Assembly (NCBI GenBank): GCA_002839245.1
Contig: PGXR01000121.1
Coordinates: 1 to 15,572 of the forward strand
Direction of reading: 5' to 3'
From: Spirochaetae bacterium HGW-Spirochaetae-7
GTDB lineage: Bacteria; Spirochaetota; Spirochaetia; Treponematales; UBA12059
Length of the DNA stretch: 15,572 nt
Part shown: piece after piece, positions 14,453-15,572 of the stretch
Layout: each line of letters opens with the position of its first letter
Numbering within the stretch: the stretch's first letter is position 1
Position numbers and translations under genes: made by a program
The notes under the pieces: generated by a model
What the model was told of the DNA's origin: nothing
The model's database searches: none
The model's input: the letters and a program-made list of their open reading frames with translations, nothing else

Positions 14453-15572
14453 CCACAGCGAAGAAGGTTTCTGACAGTCTGCTGAGGGCCCAGAACGCGC
14501 TCAGGCTTCGCGACTTCGAGACTGCGGAACGCTACTCCCGCAAGAGCCTTCTCGAGGAGCCGACGTCGAAGGCCGCCCGGATGATACTGGGCACCGTCTA
14601 CCTTCGTACCAACCGTCCCACGGACGCGCTGGCGGCGTTCTTGAGCGCCATCGAATCCGACTCCAAGGACGTGCGCGCCCTCGAAGGCATGGCAATCGCG
14701 TACCTCCGCCTGTCCAAGCCGAAAGACGCCCTCTCGGCTCTCGAGCGGGCCGTGGTGATCAAGCCCAATGACGCAGAGTTGCTCTTCAACCTTGGCAACG
14801 CGCACAAGGCGCTCGGGAACCTCCGTTCCGCAGAAATGTCGTTTACCGGGGCCCTTGAACTGGATCCCAAGCACGTCATCGCGTTCAACAACCTTGGGAA
14901 CGTCTACATGGCGCTCGGCGACAACGCCAAGGCGGTGCAGGTTTTCTGGCGTGGCCTGGCAGTCGATCCCAACTATCCGTCATTCCACTTCAATCTGGGA
15001 ATAGCGTACGAAGCCCTCGGCAAGCCCGCCGAAGCAATCACCGAATTCGAGGCTGCCGTCAAGGGCAGGCCGGGCTGGATAGAAGCGATGTCCCGCTACG
15101 GGGAATGCCTGGGCCGAAACGGCGAACACAAACGCTCGATCGACGTGTATTCCCAGATAATCGCGATCGATCCCCTGAACGCACCGGCCCGCAACGGCAT
15201 CGGGCTCGCGTACGCCGAGGCCGGCAAGCCCGACGAGGCGGTGTCGTGGTTCAGGAAGGCTCTCGAGGCTGATCCAAAATTCCTCGACGCGGCAGTCAAC
15301 ATTCAGGGCGTCCTCGAGAAGACCGGTCGCTACGCGGAGGCCATAGGCGAAATACAGGCGCTCGTCGACCTGATGCCGGACAACGACGGGCTGCGGGTCC
15401 AGCTTGCGCGGCTTTACCGGGCACTCGGGCACCTGGACCTGTCCCTGGACACCATCACCGATGTCCTGCGCCGTTCGCCGAACGACATCGAAGCCCTCAA
15501 GATATATGGCGCCTTGCTCCAGTCACAGGGCAAGCCTGACAAGGCAAGGGAAGCCTACCGCAAGATAGTCAA
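14449..15572 (+). CDS. TPR-repeat protein, 3' end beyond window
   Basis: The frame is open from the ATG at 14449 to the window end, giving 374 complete codons. The protein is built almost entirely of 34-residue tetratricopeptide repeats, about ten to eleven visible, with the canonical pattern clear in LLFNLGNAHKALGN, AFNNLGNVYMALGD and FHFNLGIAYEALGK, each closed by a turn such as ELDP or AVDP. No signal peptide or membrane segment is seen at the N-terminus, so it is likely cytoplasmic unless the missing C-terminus says otherwise. TPR domains are protein-binding scaffolds and the partner is unknown. The ATGA overlap with the secreted LamG/Fn3 gene shows translational coupling, which suggests the two proteins work on the same envelope-related process. 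Confidence 0.9.
   Translation, partial: MTTAKKVSDSLLRAQNALRLRDFETAERYSRKSLLEEPTSKAARMILGTVYLRTNRPTDALAAFLSAIESDSKDVRALEGMAIAYLRLSKPKDALSALERAVVIKPNDAELLFNLGNAHKALGNLRSAEMSFTGALELDPKHVIAFNNLGNVYMALGDNAKAVQVFWRGLAVDPNYPSFHFNLGIAYEALGKPAEAITEFEAAVKGRPGWIEAMSRYGECLGRNGEHKRSIDVYSQIIAIDPLNAPARNGIGLAYAEAGKPDEAVSWFRKALEADPKFLDAAVNIQGVLEKTGRYAEAIGEIQALVDLMPDNDGLRVQLARLYRALGHLDLSLDTITDVLRRSPNDIEALKIYGALLQSQGKPDKAREAYRKIV

Overview
This is an ordinary chromosomal segment from a GC-rich anaerobic bacterium. The gene content, a bifurcating-type [FeFe]-hydrogenase operon beside a class III adenylate cyclase with a multi-helix membrane sensor region, plus LamG/TPR proteins, is compatible with a spirochaete (Treponema/Spirochaeta-like). 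No rRNA or marker gene settles this, so the taxonomy is an inference. I see no tRNA, rRNA, IS element, prophage or CRISPR array.

Layout. (1) 1-417: the 3' end of an unidentified gene and a perfect-stem intrinsic terminator. (2) 468-2084, minus: a membrane-anchored adenylate cyclase. (3) 2145-2307: an AT-rich divergent intergenic region with a good sigma70-type promoter and two inverted repeats that look like operators. (4) 2308-7327, plus: a tight five-gene operon for an electron-bifurcating-type NAD(P)-linked [FeFe]-hydrogenase. Its order is NuoE-like subunit, stand-alone GHKL ATPase, thioredoxin-like ferredoxin, NuoF-like flavoprotein, catalytic H-cluster subunit. A long hairpin and a strong UUCG-loop terminator follow. 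(5) 7507-8122, plus: two tandem DUF2892/YgaP-type small membrane proteins, each with its own near-identical promoter arrangement. (6) 12811 down to 8168, minus: a probable five-gene operon uvrC - vanZ-like - YkgJ-type Cys-cluster protein - Rsm22-like methyltransferase - MobB-like GTPase, joined by overlaps or very short gaps. (7) 12905-15572, plus: a secreted LamG/fibronectin-III protein overlapping by ATGA a TPR-repeat protein that runs off the window.

How the genes work together. The hydrogenase genes encode a complete electron-transfer complex: thioredoxin-like [2Fe-2S] subunits, an FMN/NAD(P) flavoprotein with ferredoxin-like extension, and an H-cluster subunit with an N-terminal Fe-S relay. 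By analogy with HydABC/Hnd enzymes it would couple H2 to NAD(P)H and ferredoxin. Maturases HydE, HydF and HydG are not in the window and must be elsewhere. The least explained part is the small GHKL-type ATPase inside this operon. The uvrC operon mixes DNA repair with metal- or Fe-S-linked housekeeping proteins. I did not find a clear previously undescribed system; the best leads are the operon-embedded ATPase, the two dyads at the hydrogenase promoter, and the coupled YkgJ/Rsm22 pair.
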